Assembly (NCBI RefSeq): GCF_026015985.1
Contig: NZ_CP110389.1
Location: 868,001 to 932,000, forward strand
Source of the DNA: Rhodopseudomonas sp. P2A-2r
GTDB taxonomy: Bacteria; Pseudomonadota; Alphaproteobacteria; Rhizobiales; Xanthobacteraceae
Reading direction: 5' to 3'
DNA length: 64,000 bases
In this document: positions 26,837-35,516 of the stretch, one piece after another
Numbering within the stretch: the stretch's first letter is position 1
How the letters are laid out: the number at the start of each line of letters is the position of its first letter
Made by a program: the position numbers and the translations under genes
The notes under the pieces: model-generated
What the model saw: the letters and a program-made list of their open reading frames with translations, nothing else
Told to the model about the DNA's origin: nothing
Databases searched by the model: none

Positions 26837-27853
26837 ATGACCAGCACGTTGAAAATCTTCTGCCTTCTGGTCGTTGCGGCGCTGGTGGTGCCGTTCGTGC
26901 CCGGCGTCATCTATCCGATCTTCGTCATGAAGGTGATGTGCTATGGCCTGTTCGCCTGCGCCTTCAACCTGCTGCTCGGCTTCACGGGCCTCGTATCATT
27001 CGCCCATGCGGCGTTTCTCGGCAGCGCCGGCTACGTGACCGGCGCGCTGATGATCCGCTTCGGCAGCCATCCCCTCGGCATGGTGACGGCGTTCACGGCC
27101 GGCGTGCTGGCGGCGGCTTTCGTCGGGCTGGTGATCGGCGGCCTCGCAGTGCGTCGTCGCGGCATCTACTTCGCCATGATTACGCTGGCGTTGTCGCAGA
27201 TCGTCTACTTCCTGGCGGTGCAATTTCGCTGGACCGGCGGCGAGGACGGGCTGCAGGGCATCCCGCGCGGTAACCTGCTCGGCCTCGACCTCAGCTCCGA
27301 CACCACGATGTATTATGTGACGCTGGTGCTGTTCTCGATCGGCTTCCTGTTCGTCTATCGCGTGGTGCATTCGCCGTTCGGCCAGATCCTGCAAGCGGTG
27401 CGCGAGAATGAGCCGCGTGCCACCTCGCTCGGCTACGACACCGATCGCTTCCGGCTCGCCGCCTTCGTGCTGTCCGCCGCGGTCGCCGGCTATGCCGGCG
27501 CCATGAAGGCGCTGGTGTTTCAGCTGGTATCGCTCAACGACGTGTCGCTGCACACCTCCACCGAGGTGGTGCTGATGACGCTGCTGGGCGGGCTTGGCAC
27601 CATGTTCGGACCGCTGGTCGGCGCCGCCCTCGTCGTCGGCCTGCAGAATTATCTCGCCACCATCGGCGACCTCGTCACCGTGGTCACCGGCCTCATCTTC
27701 ATCGTCTGCGTCTCGTTCTTCCGGCTCGGCTTTGTCGGCGAGTATCTGGCCTGGCGCCGGCGTCGCGCGCAGCGCGCCGCGCCGCCCGCGGTCGAGGATG
27801 AACGGCCGTTGCCGGCCTTCGCCGAGCCGCCGCAGGCCGCTCGCGCCGACTGA
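26837..27853 (+). CDS. livM: ABC importer permease, LivM type
   Basis: 338 residues with about nine to ten membrane segments. Family stretches: LLLGFTGLVSFAHAAFLGSA, YFAMITLALSQIVYFLAVQF, GEDGLQGIPRG, ENEPRATSLGYDTDRFRLAA and LLGGLGTMFGPLVGAALVVG. The C-terminal 40 residues are cytoplasmic, charged and Pro-rich (AWRRRRAQRAAPPAVEDERP). LivM is the second channel subunit. It starts 4 bases after livH and is followed by the DapA-family gene, tying transport to that enzyme. Confidence 0.9.
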   Translation: MTSTLKIFCLLVVAALVVPFVPGVIYPIFVMKVMCYGLFACAFNLLLGFTGLVSFAHAAFLGSAGYVTGALMIRFGSHPLGMVTAFTAGVLAAAFVGLVIGGLAVRRRGIYFAMITLALSQIVYFLAVQFRWTGGEDGLQGIPRGNLLGLDLSSDTTMYYVTLVLFSIGFLFVYRVVHSPFGQILQAVRENEPRATSLGYDTDRFRLAAFVLSAAVAGYAGAMKALVFQLVSLNDVSLHTSTEVVLMTLLGGLGTMFGPLVGAALVVGLQNYLATIGDLVTVVTGLIFIVCVSFFRLGFVGEYLAWRRRRAQRAAPPAVEDERPLPAFAEPPQAARAD

Positions 27854-27911
27854 CACGACTTCTGCGTTCACCCACCCGCATCCTGACACACCAAGAAGGA
27901 CTACCAGCATC

Positions 27912-28808
27912 ATGTGGACCGGCGTTCTCCCCGCAGTCACCACCAAGTTCACCGCCGACGGCGCGCTCGATCATGCCGAGATGGAGCGCTGCTTTGCGCT
28001 GCAGATGGCCGCCGGCTGTGACGGCATCATTGTTTGCGGCTCGCTCGGCGAAGGCCCGATGCTGTCGCAGGACGAGCGCATTGCCGTGCTGAAGACCGCG
28101 CAGTCGGTGACGAAGGGCAAGCCGACGCTGATGACCATCTCCGAAGCCGGAACCCGCGAGGCCTGCGCCATGGCGCGCAAGGCGGCGCAGGCCGGCGCCA
28201 GCGGGCTGATGGTGGTGCCGAGCCCGATCTATCACACCGATCCGAAGGAGACGGTGGCGACCTTGCGCGCAGTGGCCGAGGCCGGCGACCTGCCGGTGAT
28301 GATCTATTCCAACCGCCTGGCCTACCGAGTCGACGTCACGCCGGACATCATGGAAGAATTGGCTTCGGACGCGCGCTTCGTCGCCGTGAAAGAATCCTCC
28401 GATGACATCCGCCGCACCACCGAGATCTTCAATCGGCTCGGCGATCGCTATGCGGTGCTGACCGGCGTCGACAATCTTGCTTTCGAGGCGCTGTCGGTCG
28501 GCGCCGTGGGCTGGGTCGCCGGCCTGGTCTGCGCCTTCCCGGCGGAAACCGTGGCGATCTATCGCCTGATCAAGGCCGGCCGGCAGGCCGAGGCGCTGGA
28601 GATCTATCGCTGGTTCCGGCCGCTGCTCGACCTCGATGTCTCCACTTTCCTGGTGCAGAACATCAAGCTGGCGGAAGCCATCGCCATCCACTCCACCGAA
28701 CACGTCCGTGCGCCGCGCGCACCGCTGAGCGGCGAGCGTCGCAAGGCCGTCGAAAAGATCGTGCTCGACGCCATCGCCAGCCGCGCCAAGCTGGCGCTGG
28801 CGGCGTAG
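27912..28808 (+). CDS. DapA-family lyase/dehydratase, substrate unknown
   Basis: 298 residues from the ATG at 27912 (MWTGVLPAVTTKFTADG). A TIM barrel of the dihydrodipicolinate synthase/N-acetylneuraminate lyase family: GCDGIIVCGSLGEGPMLSQD (the GxxGE region), PVMIYSNRLAYRVDV (Tyr of the catalytic relay), and FVAVKESSDDIRRT with the Schiff-base Lys in VKES. Family members split or dehydrate 2-oxo acids, including 4-deoxy-5-oxoglucarate and 1-pyrroline-4-hydroxy-2-carboxylate. Being in a transport-plus-catabolism operon argues against lysine biosynthesis. The galactarate-dehydratase-like gene three genes on would suit 4-deoxy-5-oxoglucarate, but the kinase and aminotransferase between them do not fit that path. 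Confidence 0.85.
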   Translation: MWTGVLPAVTTKFTADGALDHAEMERCFALQMAAGCDGIIVCGSLGEGPMLSQDERIAVLKTAQSVTKGKPTLMTISEAGTREACAMARKAAQAGASGLMVVPSPIYHTDPKETVATLRAVAEAGDLPVMIYSNRLAYRVDVTPDIMEELASDARFVAVKESSDDIRRTTEIFNRLGDRYAVLTGVDNLAFEALSVGAVGWVAGLVCAFPAETVAIYRLIKAGRQAEALEIYRWFRPLLDLDVSTFLVQNIKLAEAIAIHSTEHVRAPRAPLSGERRKAVEKIVLDAIASRAKLALAA

Positions 28809-28900
28809 GGGCTTTCACAGGCCACGTGAAGCAGCTATCCGTTTGAGCCGGCCTTGCCGATGGCGAGACCGGCTCAAACACGAGCCGAGCGGAGATTTGC

Positions 28901-30013
28901 GTGACTGTTGCCAACAGCGAATTTACCGAACGATCGACGGACTCGACGCCATCCGGCGCTCCGCTGATGCTGCAGCTCGGCGAATTGCTCGACACAGCCT
29001 CGCCGCCGGCTGCCATCGACGAGATCGAGGCACTGGCGCGGACCGCGTTCGGACTGGATGTCCGCGCCATGCCGCTGACCGGCGAGCGCGACCGCAACTT
29101 TCATCTGGTCGATGGCGACAACCGGCACTTCGTCCTCAAGGTCATCCACCCCGCCGAAGCGCCGGAGGTGACCGACCTGCAGAGCCGGCTGCTGCTGCAC
29201 GTCGCGGCCGCCGCACCCGACCTGGCAGTGCCGCGACTGGTGCGTCCGCTGGATCATGAAGAGCTTGAATTTGTCTGGGCGGCGGACGGCCAGCCGGCGC
29301 GCCGGGTGCGTTGCCTGACCTACCTGGCCGGCCGCCCGCTGCATCAGGCTGCAGCCAGTACCGCGCAACGTCATCACCTCGGCGCCTTCCTCGCGCGGCT
29401 CGATCTGGCGCTGGCGGATTTCCGCCATCCTGCCGACGGTCACGATCTCTTGTGGGACATCAAGCGGGCGCCGCGTGCCCGCGCATTGCTGGCCGACCTC
29501 GCGCATGCGCAGAAGCGGGCGCTGGCCGAAGCCGCGCTCGACCGTTTCGACGAACACGTCACGCCGAGGCTGCCCGCGCTGCGCGCGCAGGTGATTCATA
29601 ACGACTTCAATCCGCACAATGTGCTGGCCGATGCGATCGCAGACGACGTGATTTCCGGCGTGATCGATTTCGGCGACGTGGTGCGGTCACCCCTCGTGCA
29701 GGATCTCGCTGTGGCCGCGGCGTACCAGATCGGCGCCGGTGGACATCCGTTGCAGGGCGCGGCCGACATGGCGGCAAGTTTTCACGCGCTCTGTCCGTTA
29801 CGGCCGGAAGAGATCGAACTGCTGCCGGACATGATCGCCGCGCGGCTGGCGCTGACCATCGCGGTGAGTTCGTGGCGCGCCGCGCGCCATCCCGACAATG
29901 CCGACTATATCCTGCGCAACCAGGCCACCGCATGGAACGGGCTGCAACGGCTGCAGGAGATGTCCCGTGCCGATGCTATCCTGTGGCTGCGCGGCCAGAT
30001 CGAAGCGAGATGA
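28901..30013 (+). CDS. Phosphotransferase of the aminoglycoside/hydroxylysine-kinase family
   Basis: 370 residues from a GTG at 28901 with GGAG upstream. Kinase motifs: a glycine-poor N-lobe (LTGERDRNFHLVDGDNRHFV, Lys in FVLKVIH), the Brenner-type catalytic motif VIHNDFNPHNVL and the metal motif GVIDFGDVVRSPL. These place it in the APH/choline-kinase superfamily, close in layout to the hydroxylysine kinase group. It stops 4 bases before a class III aminotransferase gene, and kinase plus class III PLP enzyme is the pairing used in hydroxylysine and phosphoethanolamine breakdown (kinase then phospho-lyase; established for the animal enzymes). A small-molecule kinase for the operon's substrate is likely; antibiotic resistance is not implied. 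Confidence 0.8.
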   Translation: MTVANSEFTERSTDSTPSGAPLMLQLGELLDTASPPAAIDEIEALARTAFGLDVRAMPLTGERDRNFHLVDGDNRHFVLKVIHPAEAPEVTDLQSRLLLHVAAAAPDLAVPRLVRPLDHEELEFVWAADGQPARRVRCLTYLAGRPLHQAAASTAQRHHLGAFLARLDLALADFRHPADGHDLLWDIKRAPRARALLADLAHAQKRALAEAALDRFDEHVTPRLPALRAQVIHNDFNPHNVLADAIADDVISGVIDFGDVVRSPLVQDLAVAAAYQIGAGGHPLQGAADMAASFHALCPLRPEEIELLPDMIAARLALTIAVSSWRAARHPDNADYILRNQATAWNGLQRLQEMSRADAILWLRGQIEAR

Positions 30014-30017
30014 ACCG

Positions 30018-31340
30018 ATGAGCATGATCAACGCATTCGACGCCGCTGCGGCGACCGGCATTTCCGAGCGCGACCGCGCTTTGATCGAACGGCGCGAGCG
30101 CCTGCTGGGCCCGGCCTATCGGCTGTTCTACGCCCATCCGGTGCATCTGGTCCGCGGCGAGGGCGTCTGGCTCTACGATGCCGACGGCAGCGCCTATCTC
30201 GACGTCTACAACAATGTCGCCTCGGTCGGCCATTGCCATCCCCATGTGGTGGCGGCGCTCAGCAAGCAGGCGGCGACGCTCAACACCCATACGCGCTATC
30301 TCACCGACGGCATCCTCGACTATGCCGAGCGGCTGCTGGCGCTGTTGCCGCAGGAACTGGCGCATGTGATGTTCACCTGCACCGGCAGTGAGGCCAACGA
30401 TCTCGCTTATCGCGCCGCAAAGGCTTTTACGGGTGGCACCGGCGTGATCGTCACTGAACTGGCCTATCACGGCGTCACCATCGCGATTTCGGAAATGTCG
30501 CCGTCGCTGGGCGACGGGATCAAGCTTGCGCCGCATGTGCGCACCGTGCCGGCGCCGGATGCCTATCGCGGGAGTGGCGACGTCGGCGAGGTCTTCGCCA
30601 GCCATGTCCGCGCGGCCATCGCCGACATGAAAGCCCATGGCATCAAGCCGGCGGCGCTGCTGGTCGACACGATCTTTTCCAGCGACGGCGTGTTCGCCGA
30701 TCCCGCGGGCTTCCTCGCGCCGGCGGCTGCGGCGATCCGCGAGGCCGGCGGGCTGATGATCGCCGACGAGGTGCAGCCCGGCTTCGGCCGCACCGGGGCG
30801 GGCATGTGGGGCTTTGCGCGCCACGGCATCGTGCCTGACATCGTCACCATGGGAAAACCCATGGGCAACGGCCATCCGATGGCGGCCATGGTGGCGCGGC
30901 CGGAGATTCTCGACAGCTTCGGCAAGCGCACGCGCTACTTCAACACCTTCGGCGGCAATCCGGTGTCCTGCGCGGTGGGCATGGCGGTGCTCGACGTCAT
31001 CGAAAACGAATCGCTGATCGACAACGCCCGCGACGTCGGCGCCTATCTGCGTGACGGGCTGCGCGGGCTTGCCAACATGCACGAGATCATCGGCGATATC
31101 AGGGGCGCCGGCCTGTTCGTCGGCGTCGAACTGGTGACCGATCGCGCCACCAAAAATCCTGCCACGGCGGCGACAGCGAAACTGGTCAACGGCCTCAGGG
31201 AGAAGCGCATCCTGATCAGCGCCGCCGGCCCGCATGCCAATGTGCTGAAGATCCGCCCGCCGCTGGTCTTTTCGCGGGAGAATGCCGATCAGTTCCTGGC
31301 TTCGATCGACGAAGTCCTGACCGGCCTCGGCCAGCCCTAG
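30018..31340 (+). CDS. Class III PLP-dependent aminotransferase or phospho-lyase
   Basis: 440 residues from the ATG at 30018 (MSMINAFDAAAATG). Class III signatures: GVWLYDADGSAYLDVYNNVA, VMFTCTGSEANDLAYRAAKA, LMIADEVQPGFGRTGAGMWG and the PLP-binding Lys in IVTMGKPMGNGHPMAAMVAR. The same fold serves omega-amino aminotransferases, AGXT2 and the phospho-lyases for phosphoethanolamine and 5-phosphohydroxylysine. The pairing with an APH-family kinase 4 bases upstream makes the phospho-lyase option attractive. Which activity it has cannot be read from the sequence. Confidence 0.85.
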   Translation: MSMINAFDAAAATGISERDRALIERRERLLGPAYRLFYAHPVHLVRGEGVWLYDADGSAYLDVYNNVASVGHCHPHVVAALSKQAATLNTHTRYLTDGILDYAERLLALLPQELAHVMFTCTGSEANDLAYRAAKAFTGGTGVIVTELAYHGVTIAISEMSPSLGDGIKLAPHVRTVPAPDAYRGSGDVGEVFASHVRAAIADMKAHGIKPAALLVDTIFSSDGVFADPAGFLAPAAAAIREAGGLMIADEVQPGFGRTGAGMWGFARHGIVPDIVTMGKPMGNGHPMAAMVARPEILDSFGKRTRYFNTFGGNPVSCAVGMAVLDVIENESLIDNARDVGAYLRDGLRGLANMHEIIGDIRGAGLFVGVELVTDRATKNPATAATAKLVNGLREKRILISAAGPHANVLKIRPPLVFSRENADQFLASIDEVLTGLGQP

Positions 31341-31414
31341 GGAGGGCCGACCTTGCCGGGGGCGCCGTCGATCACTAGCATCGCCGCACAACAAGACTGA
31401 AAGCGGAGGCGACG

Positions 31415-32968
31415 ATGAATGTGGTTGCGGCAACGACACCGGCGAGCCTGTACGCGCCGCGCTATATCCGCCTGCAACCGGCCGACAACGTCGCCATCGT
31501 CGTCAACGATTTCGGCCTGCCGGCGGGAACGGTGTTTCCCTGCGGGCTGACGCTGACGGATTTCGTGCCGCAGGGCCACAAGGTGGCGCTGGTCGATATC
31601 GCGTCGGGCGAGCCGATCCGCCGCTATAACGAGATCATCGGCACGGCCGAGCAGCCGATCGCCGCGGGCGCGTGGGTGTCGGAAGCGCTGATGGCGATGC
31701 CGACGCCGCCGGCGCTCGACGACCTGCCGCTGGCCAATGCGATCCCCGCCAGGCAGCCGGCGCTCGAAGGCTACACGTTCGAAGGCTACCGCAATCCCGA
31801 CGGCTCGGTCGGCACCAAGAACATGCTGGCGATCTCGGCCAGTGTGCAATGCGTGGCCGGCACGGTGGAATTCGCCCTCAAGCGCATTCGTGAGGAGCTG
31901 CTGCCGCGCTATCCCAATGTCGATGGCGTGGTGGCGCTGACGCATAATTACGGCTGCGGCGTCGCCATCAATGCGCCGGGCGCCGCGGTGCCGATCCGCA
32001 CCCTGCAGAACCTGGCGAAGAATCCCAATTTCGGCGGCGAGGCCATGGTGGTCGGCCTCGGCTGCGAGAAGCTGGTGCCGGAGCGGCTGGTGCCGGAAGG
32101 CACCGGCAGCAACATCGTGCGCATGCAGGATGAGGCCTTTGAAGGTTTTCGTGCCATCGTCGACGGCATCGTCGCAATGGCCGACGCCCGGCTGAAGATC
32201 CTGAACGAGCGGCGTCGCGAGACCTGCCCGGCGTCCGATCTGGTGATCGGCTTGCAATGCGGCGGCAGCGATGCGTTCTCCGGCGTCACCGCCAATCCGG
32301 CGGTCGGTTACGCCGCCGACCTCTTGGTGCGCGCCGGTGCCACGGTGATGTTCTCGGAAGTTACCGAAGTGCGTGACGCCATCCATCTGCTGACGCCGCG
32401 CGCGGCGACGAAAGAGGTCGCGCAGGCGCTGATCCGCGAGATGGCCTGGTACGACAACTATCTCGACCAGGGCGGCGCCGACCGCAGTGCCAACACCACG
32501 CCGGGCAACAAGAAGGGCGGGCTCAACAACATCGTCGAGAAAGCGCTCGGCTCGATCATGAAGTCCGGCACCAGCGCCATCACCGGCGTGCTGTCGCCGG
32601 GCGAGCGCGTGCGCGACAAGGGCATGATCTTCGCCGCCACCCCGGCCAGCGATTTCATCTGCGGCACGCTGCAGCTGGCCTCCGGCATGACCATGCAGAT
32701 CTTCACCACCGGTCGCGGCACGCCCTATGGCCTTGCCGCCGCACCGGTCATCAAGGTGTCGACCCGCACCGAACTGGCCAAGCGCTGGTCCGACCTCATC
32801 GATTTCGACGCGGGCGGCATCGCCACCGGCGAGAAGACCATCGAGGAGACCGGGCAGGCGCTGTTCGAACTGATCCTCGAAGTCGCCAGCGGCCGGGTCA
32901 AACCCTGGTCCGATCGCTGGGGTATCTTCAACGACCTGACATTGTTCAATCCCGGCCCGGTGACCTAG
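31415..32968 (+). CDS. UxaA/GarD-type sugar-acid dehydratase
   Basis: 517 residues, the length of galactarate dehydratase. An N-terminal SAF-like domain (about 15-85, [45 protein letters not shown]) leads to the large catalytic part: [54 protein letters not shown] and [20 protein letters not shown], where the Cys/His residues are candidate iron ligands. Known relatives dehydrate galactarate or altronate. It ends the block begun by the liv genes, 74 bases after the aminotransferase. Whether the true substrate is a sugar acid or another hydroxy acid is open. Confidence 0.85.
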   Translation: MNVVAATTPASLYAPRYIRLQPADNVAIVVNDFGLPAGTVFPCGLTLTDFVPQGHKVALVDIASGEPIRRYNEIIGTAEQPIAAGAWVSEALMAMPTPPALDDLPLANAIPARQPALEGYTFEGYRNPDGSVGTKNMLAISASVQCVAGTVEFALKRIREELLPRYPNVDGVVALTHNYGCGVAINAPGAAVPIRTLQNLAKNPNFGGEAMVVGLGCEKLVPERLVPEGTGSNIVRMQDEAFEGFRAIVDGIVAMADARLKILNERRRETCPASDLVIGLQCGGSDAFSGVTANPAVGYAADLLVRAGATVMFSEVTEVRDAIHLLTPRAATKEVAQALIREMAWYDNYLDQGGADRSANTTPGNKKGGLNNIVEKALGSIMKSGTSAITGVLSPGERVRDKGMIFAATPASDFICGTLQLASGMTMQIFTTGRGTPYGLAAAPVIKVSTRTELAKRWSDLIDFDAGGIATGEKTIEETGQALFELILEVASGRVKPWSDRWGIFNDLTLFNPGPVT

Positions 32969-33002
32969 AGTCTGATCCATCAAGGCTGAAGTATTTCAAT
33001 CT

Positions 33003-33161
33003 TGTCCCGGACGCGGTGCGGCATTCTCAGGCGATGCCCTTGCATCGCCGCTATGCCGCTCCGCAGATCCGGGACCGTTTCAGGCGGTATCGTTTGTGCG
33101 GTCCCGGATCTGCAGCACACTACGCCTCCTGACGGAGGCGCATTGCGCTGCGTCCGGGACA
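33003..33161. repeat. 159-bp palindromic element, copy B
   Basis: Ends TGTCCCGGACGC and GCGTCCGGGACA; the internal perfect inverted repeat is GCAGATCCGGGACCG (33063-33077) with its complement at 33099-33113. It is inverted relative to copy A at 25712, and the pair brackets livH through the UxaA-type gene. On the right it continues with ACGATTC, as does the truncated copy near 10630. Confidence 0.75.
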
Positions 33162-33225
33162 CGATTCTATGGAGATGAATCCCACTCTGGAGGAGAGCCA
33201 CGGGCGTTTGGGCAATCCGGGAAGA

Positions 33226-34125
33226 CTATTTCGGCTCCGCGCTGGCGGTGACCGGGCGGACCGGATCGCCCTCACGCAGCATGGCGCCGGCGCGGGCCAC
33301 CACGATGTCGCCCTCGGCCAGGCCCTCGCGGACTTCGACCCGGCCGCCGGACATCAGCCCGACCTCGACCCGCCGCGTCTCGACGCGCTGCCGCCGGACT
33401 ACCTGAACCACGGTGCCGGCGCCGCCGTACAGGATCGCCGTCAGCGGCACCGAGACGCCGCAGCTCTCGCCAGTCTTGATCAGGGCGCGGGCGTAGGAAT
33501 TGGCCATCAGCCGGCGCGTCGAGGTGATGGTCACGAACACCTGGCCGAGCTGGCTGTTGGGTTCCACCGTGGAGGCTACCCGGCGCACCTTGCCGTCGAG
33601 TTCGCCGACGCCGATGATCTTGATCTTCGCGCTCTGGTCCGCCCTCAGCTTGGCGAGGTCGCTGGTCGGCACCTGGCCGACCATTTCGAATTCGCTGCGC
33701 GGGATGATGCTGAACAGCGCCTCGCCCTTGCCCGACGCGATGGTGCCGGCGACCGCGGATGACGCACTGACCAGTCCCGCGACGGACGCCTGCACCGTCA
33801 CGGCGCCGCCGTCCGGCGCGGTCAGACGCGCCAGGGCTTGGCCGGCGGTCACGGTCTCGCCGGCATCGACCAGCACCTCGGCCACCTTCAGCCCGGGCCG
33901 GTCAGGCCGGATCGCGATTTCCTCCTTGGGAACCAGGATGCCTGCCACCTCGACGATATCAGCGAAGCAGGATTTCTCCGCCTTCAGCACGGTGACCGCG
34001 GCGCCCCTCGGCGCCACCTCGTCGGCAGCAAAGCCTGGCTCCGCCACGCCGTACAGGCCGGTTGCGAACAGCAGCGCCGCCAGCTTCGGAAACAGGCGAT
34101 GCGCGGGGAACGGGCTGATCGACAT
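33226..34125 (-). CDS. RND/MFP-type periplasmic adaptor protein without an adjacent pump
   Basis: 299 residues from the ATG at 34125 (MSISPFPAHRLF, GGAA upstream). A signal peptide (about 1-34) precedes an adaptor core: CFADIVEVAGILVPKEEIAI, GLKVAEVLVDAGETVTAGQA (lipoyl-like), a short hairpin, LGQVFVTITSTRRLMANSYA and a membrane-proximal end (VEVREGLAEGDIVVARAGAM). Adaptors connect inner-membrane RND pumps to TolC channels. It is similar in layout to the adaptor at 38627-39537, but no pump gene follows it; the nearest RND pump is at 35517, beyond a Crp-type gene. It may be a duplicate adaptor for that pump. Confidence 0.82.
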   Translation of the reverse strand: MSISPFPAHRLFPKLAALLFATGLYGVAEPGFAADEVAPRGAAVTVLKAEKSCFADIVEVAGILVPKEEIAIRPDRPGLKVAEVLVDAGETVTAGQALARLTAPDGGAVTVQASVAGLVSASSAVAGTIASGKGEALFSIIPRSEFEMVGQVPTSDLAKLRADQSAKIKIIGVGELDGKVRRVASTVEPNSQLGQVFVTITSTRRLMANSYARALIKTGESCGVSVPLTAILYGGAGTVVQVVRRQRVETRRVEVGLMSGGRVEVREGLAEGDIVVARAGAMLREGDPVRPVTASAEPK

Positions 34126-34749
34126 GGCAATTCCGTTGTTCAAAACAATCAATCAATGGCGCGGCATGGCCGCAGTCCGACTCTAGTGAAGCCAGGCAGG
34201 CGAGCCAAGCGGCCAATCCTGCAGGGCATCACCATTTTGCAGAGCGGGCTCGACGCACGAGGGGCGGATGAACCCAGGCGGCGAGTGACGCGACCACAGA
34301 CCATGGCCGGTTTGCTCGGAGATGTTCTGCTCGCAATAGTTCGCGTCGTGATATGGCGCTGGCTCAGTGCGCTTGCGCTCAGCGCACTCACCTGGCTCGA
34401 TACGAAGATCCCCGGGCGCCGAATGAAGATCGTGGTCGGAGGCGCGTGCGGGCTCGCGGCCTTTTTCTGGTTCCGATTTTTGCCGGGTTGTTGGGCTTTT
34501 GAAGACAATGAAATCCAGAGCGATCATCGCATTGGCAATCGGGCTGTAGCGACGTCGCGCCGCACGCGACGCCGGGCGGCGTCAGCAGACATCGCTGAAA
34601 TGGCTGGAAAGTGATGCGGCTTGTGACAGACTGGCCATATCGGGTCCGGCCCCTTATCTTGCGTGCCGTCAGCCGTCATTGACGTTCAGGCAAAGAATGG
34701 ACACCGGTTGCGACTGCATCCGGGGATCGAGCATGCGGGATATGTTGCA
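34126..34749. other. Long intergenic region before the Crp-type gene
   Basis: About 620 bases. The only reading frame with protein-like character is the small membrane protein at 34303-34614 (listed, weak). The rest shows no repeat, hairpin or RNA gene that I can support. Promoters for the divergent adaptor and the Crp-type gene should lie here. Confidence 0.4.
34303..34614 (+). CDS. Possible small membrane protein, unknown
   Basis: 103 codons starting MAGLLGDVLLAIVRVVIWRW. Two hydrophobic segments are visible (about 5-29 and 43-60, containing KIVVGGACGLAAFFWFRFLP), followed by a charged, low-complexity tail. There is no good ribosome site, and the tail composition looks like non-coding sequence. 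The hydrophobic pattern with flanking Arg/Lys is the only positive evidence, so this may be a real small protein with a shorter 3' end than shown, or chance. Confidence 0.3.
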   Translation: MAGLLGDVLLAIVRVVIWRWLSALALSALTWLDTKIPGRRMKIVVGGACGLAAFFWFRFLPGCWAFEDNEIQSDHRIGNRAVATSRRTRRRAASADIAEMAGK

Positions 34750-35424
34750 GTGAGCAGCCAGGCCGAATTCGCCGTCATCCTGAAGATGAATCCGATGTTC
34801 GCCGATCTCGGCGCCGAGGAACTGCAGCGCATTTCCGGGCTCTGCCACACCCAGCAGCTCAAGACCGGCGAAATGCTGTTCCAGAAGGGCGACAGCGGCG
34901 ATGCGCTGTATGGTGTGCGCCGCGGCCAGATCCGCATCGAGACCGGCGCCTCCGACGGTTCGCGGCTGACGCTGAACTTCCAGGGTCCCGGCGACATGTT
35001 CGGCGAGGTCGCGGTGCTGGATGGCCGGACGCGCACCGCCGACGCCACCGCCGCCGAGCCCACCGAATTGTTCGTGCTGCGACGGGAGGATTTCCTCGAG
35101 CATCTGGAGCGCGAGCCCCGGGTGGCGCTGAAGTTGATCGAACTGCTGTGCCAGCGCATCCGCTGGATGAGCGAGCGGATGGAGGAATCGGTGCTGCAGC
35201 CGCTGCCGGTGCGGCTGGCGCGGCGGCTGTGCGCACTGGCCTCCGACTTCGGCTCGGAAGTGCACATCTCGCAGGAACAACTCGGCGTGTTCGTCGGTGC
35301 CGCGCGCGAGAGCGTCAACCGGCAACTGCAGGCCTGGCGCAAGGACGGGATTCTCGACCTGCAACGCGGTCGGATTTTGTTGCTCAACCTGAACGGACTG
35401 ACCAAGGTCGCGCGGAACGAGTAG
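34750..35424 (+). CDS. Crp/Fnr-family transcriptional regulator
   Basis: 224 residues from a GTG at 34750 (VSSQAEFAVILKMNPMF); an in-frame GTG at 34663 would add 29 residues with no family character. The cyclic-nucleotide-binding beta roll (GEMLFQKGDSGDALYGVRRG, then GPGDMFGEVAVLDGRTRTAD) and dimer helix lead to a C-terminal winged helix (ISQEQLGVFVGAARESVNRQ, then LQAWRKDGILDLQRGRILLL). The N-terminal FNR cysteine cluster is absent, so it is not an oxygen-sensing FNR; the GEVAVLDGRTRTAD loop is similar to cAMP-binding members. It lies between an orphan adaptor and an RND pump operon and may control them. Confidence 0.87.
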   Translation: MSSQAEFAVILKMNPMFADLGAEELQRISGLCHTQQLKTGEMLFQKGDSGDALYGVRRGQIRIETGASDGSRLTLNFQGPGDMFGEVAVLDGRTRTADATAAEPTELFVLRREDFLEHLEREPRVALKLIELLCQRIRWMSERMEESVLQPLPVRLARRLCALASDFGSEVHISQEQLGVFVGAARESVNRQLQAWRKDGILDLQRGRILLLNLNGLTKVARNE

Positions 35425-35432
35425 CGCACTGC

Positions 35433-35491
35433 CTTCTTCCCTCGCCCCGTCCGGCGAAGCGCAGCTTCGCTAGGCGGGGAGAGTGAAGAAG
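35433..35491. repeat. Palindromic element acting as a possible bidirectional terminator
   Basis: Arms CTTCTTC...GAAGAAG and CGCCCCG...CGGGG enclose the core GCGAAGC/GCTTCGC (35454-35460, 35464-35470). It lies between the convergent Crp-type and RND pump genes and shares its core with the element at 3134-3173. Confidence 0.6.
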
Positions 35492-35516
35492 CCGCATCGC
35501 GTCCGGGAAACGAGGC

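Noticed and set aside
28901..30013. Considered as an aminoglycoside resistance gene
   Set aside because: The fold is shared with many small-molecule kinases and the operon context is catabolic.
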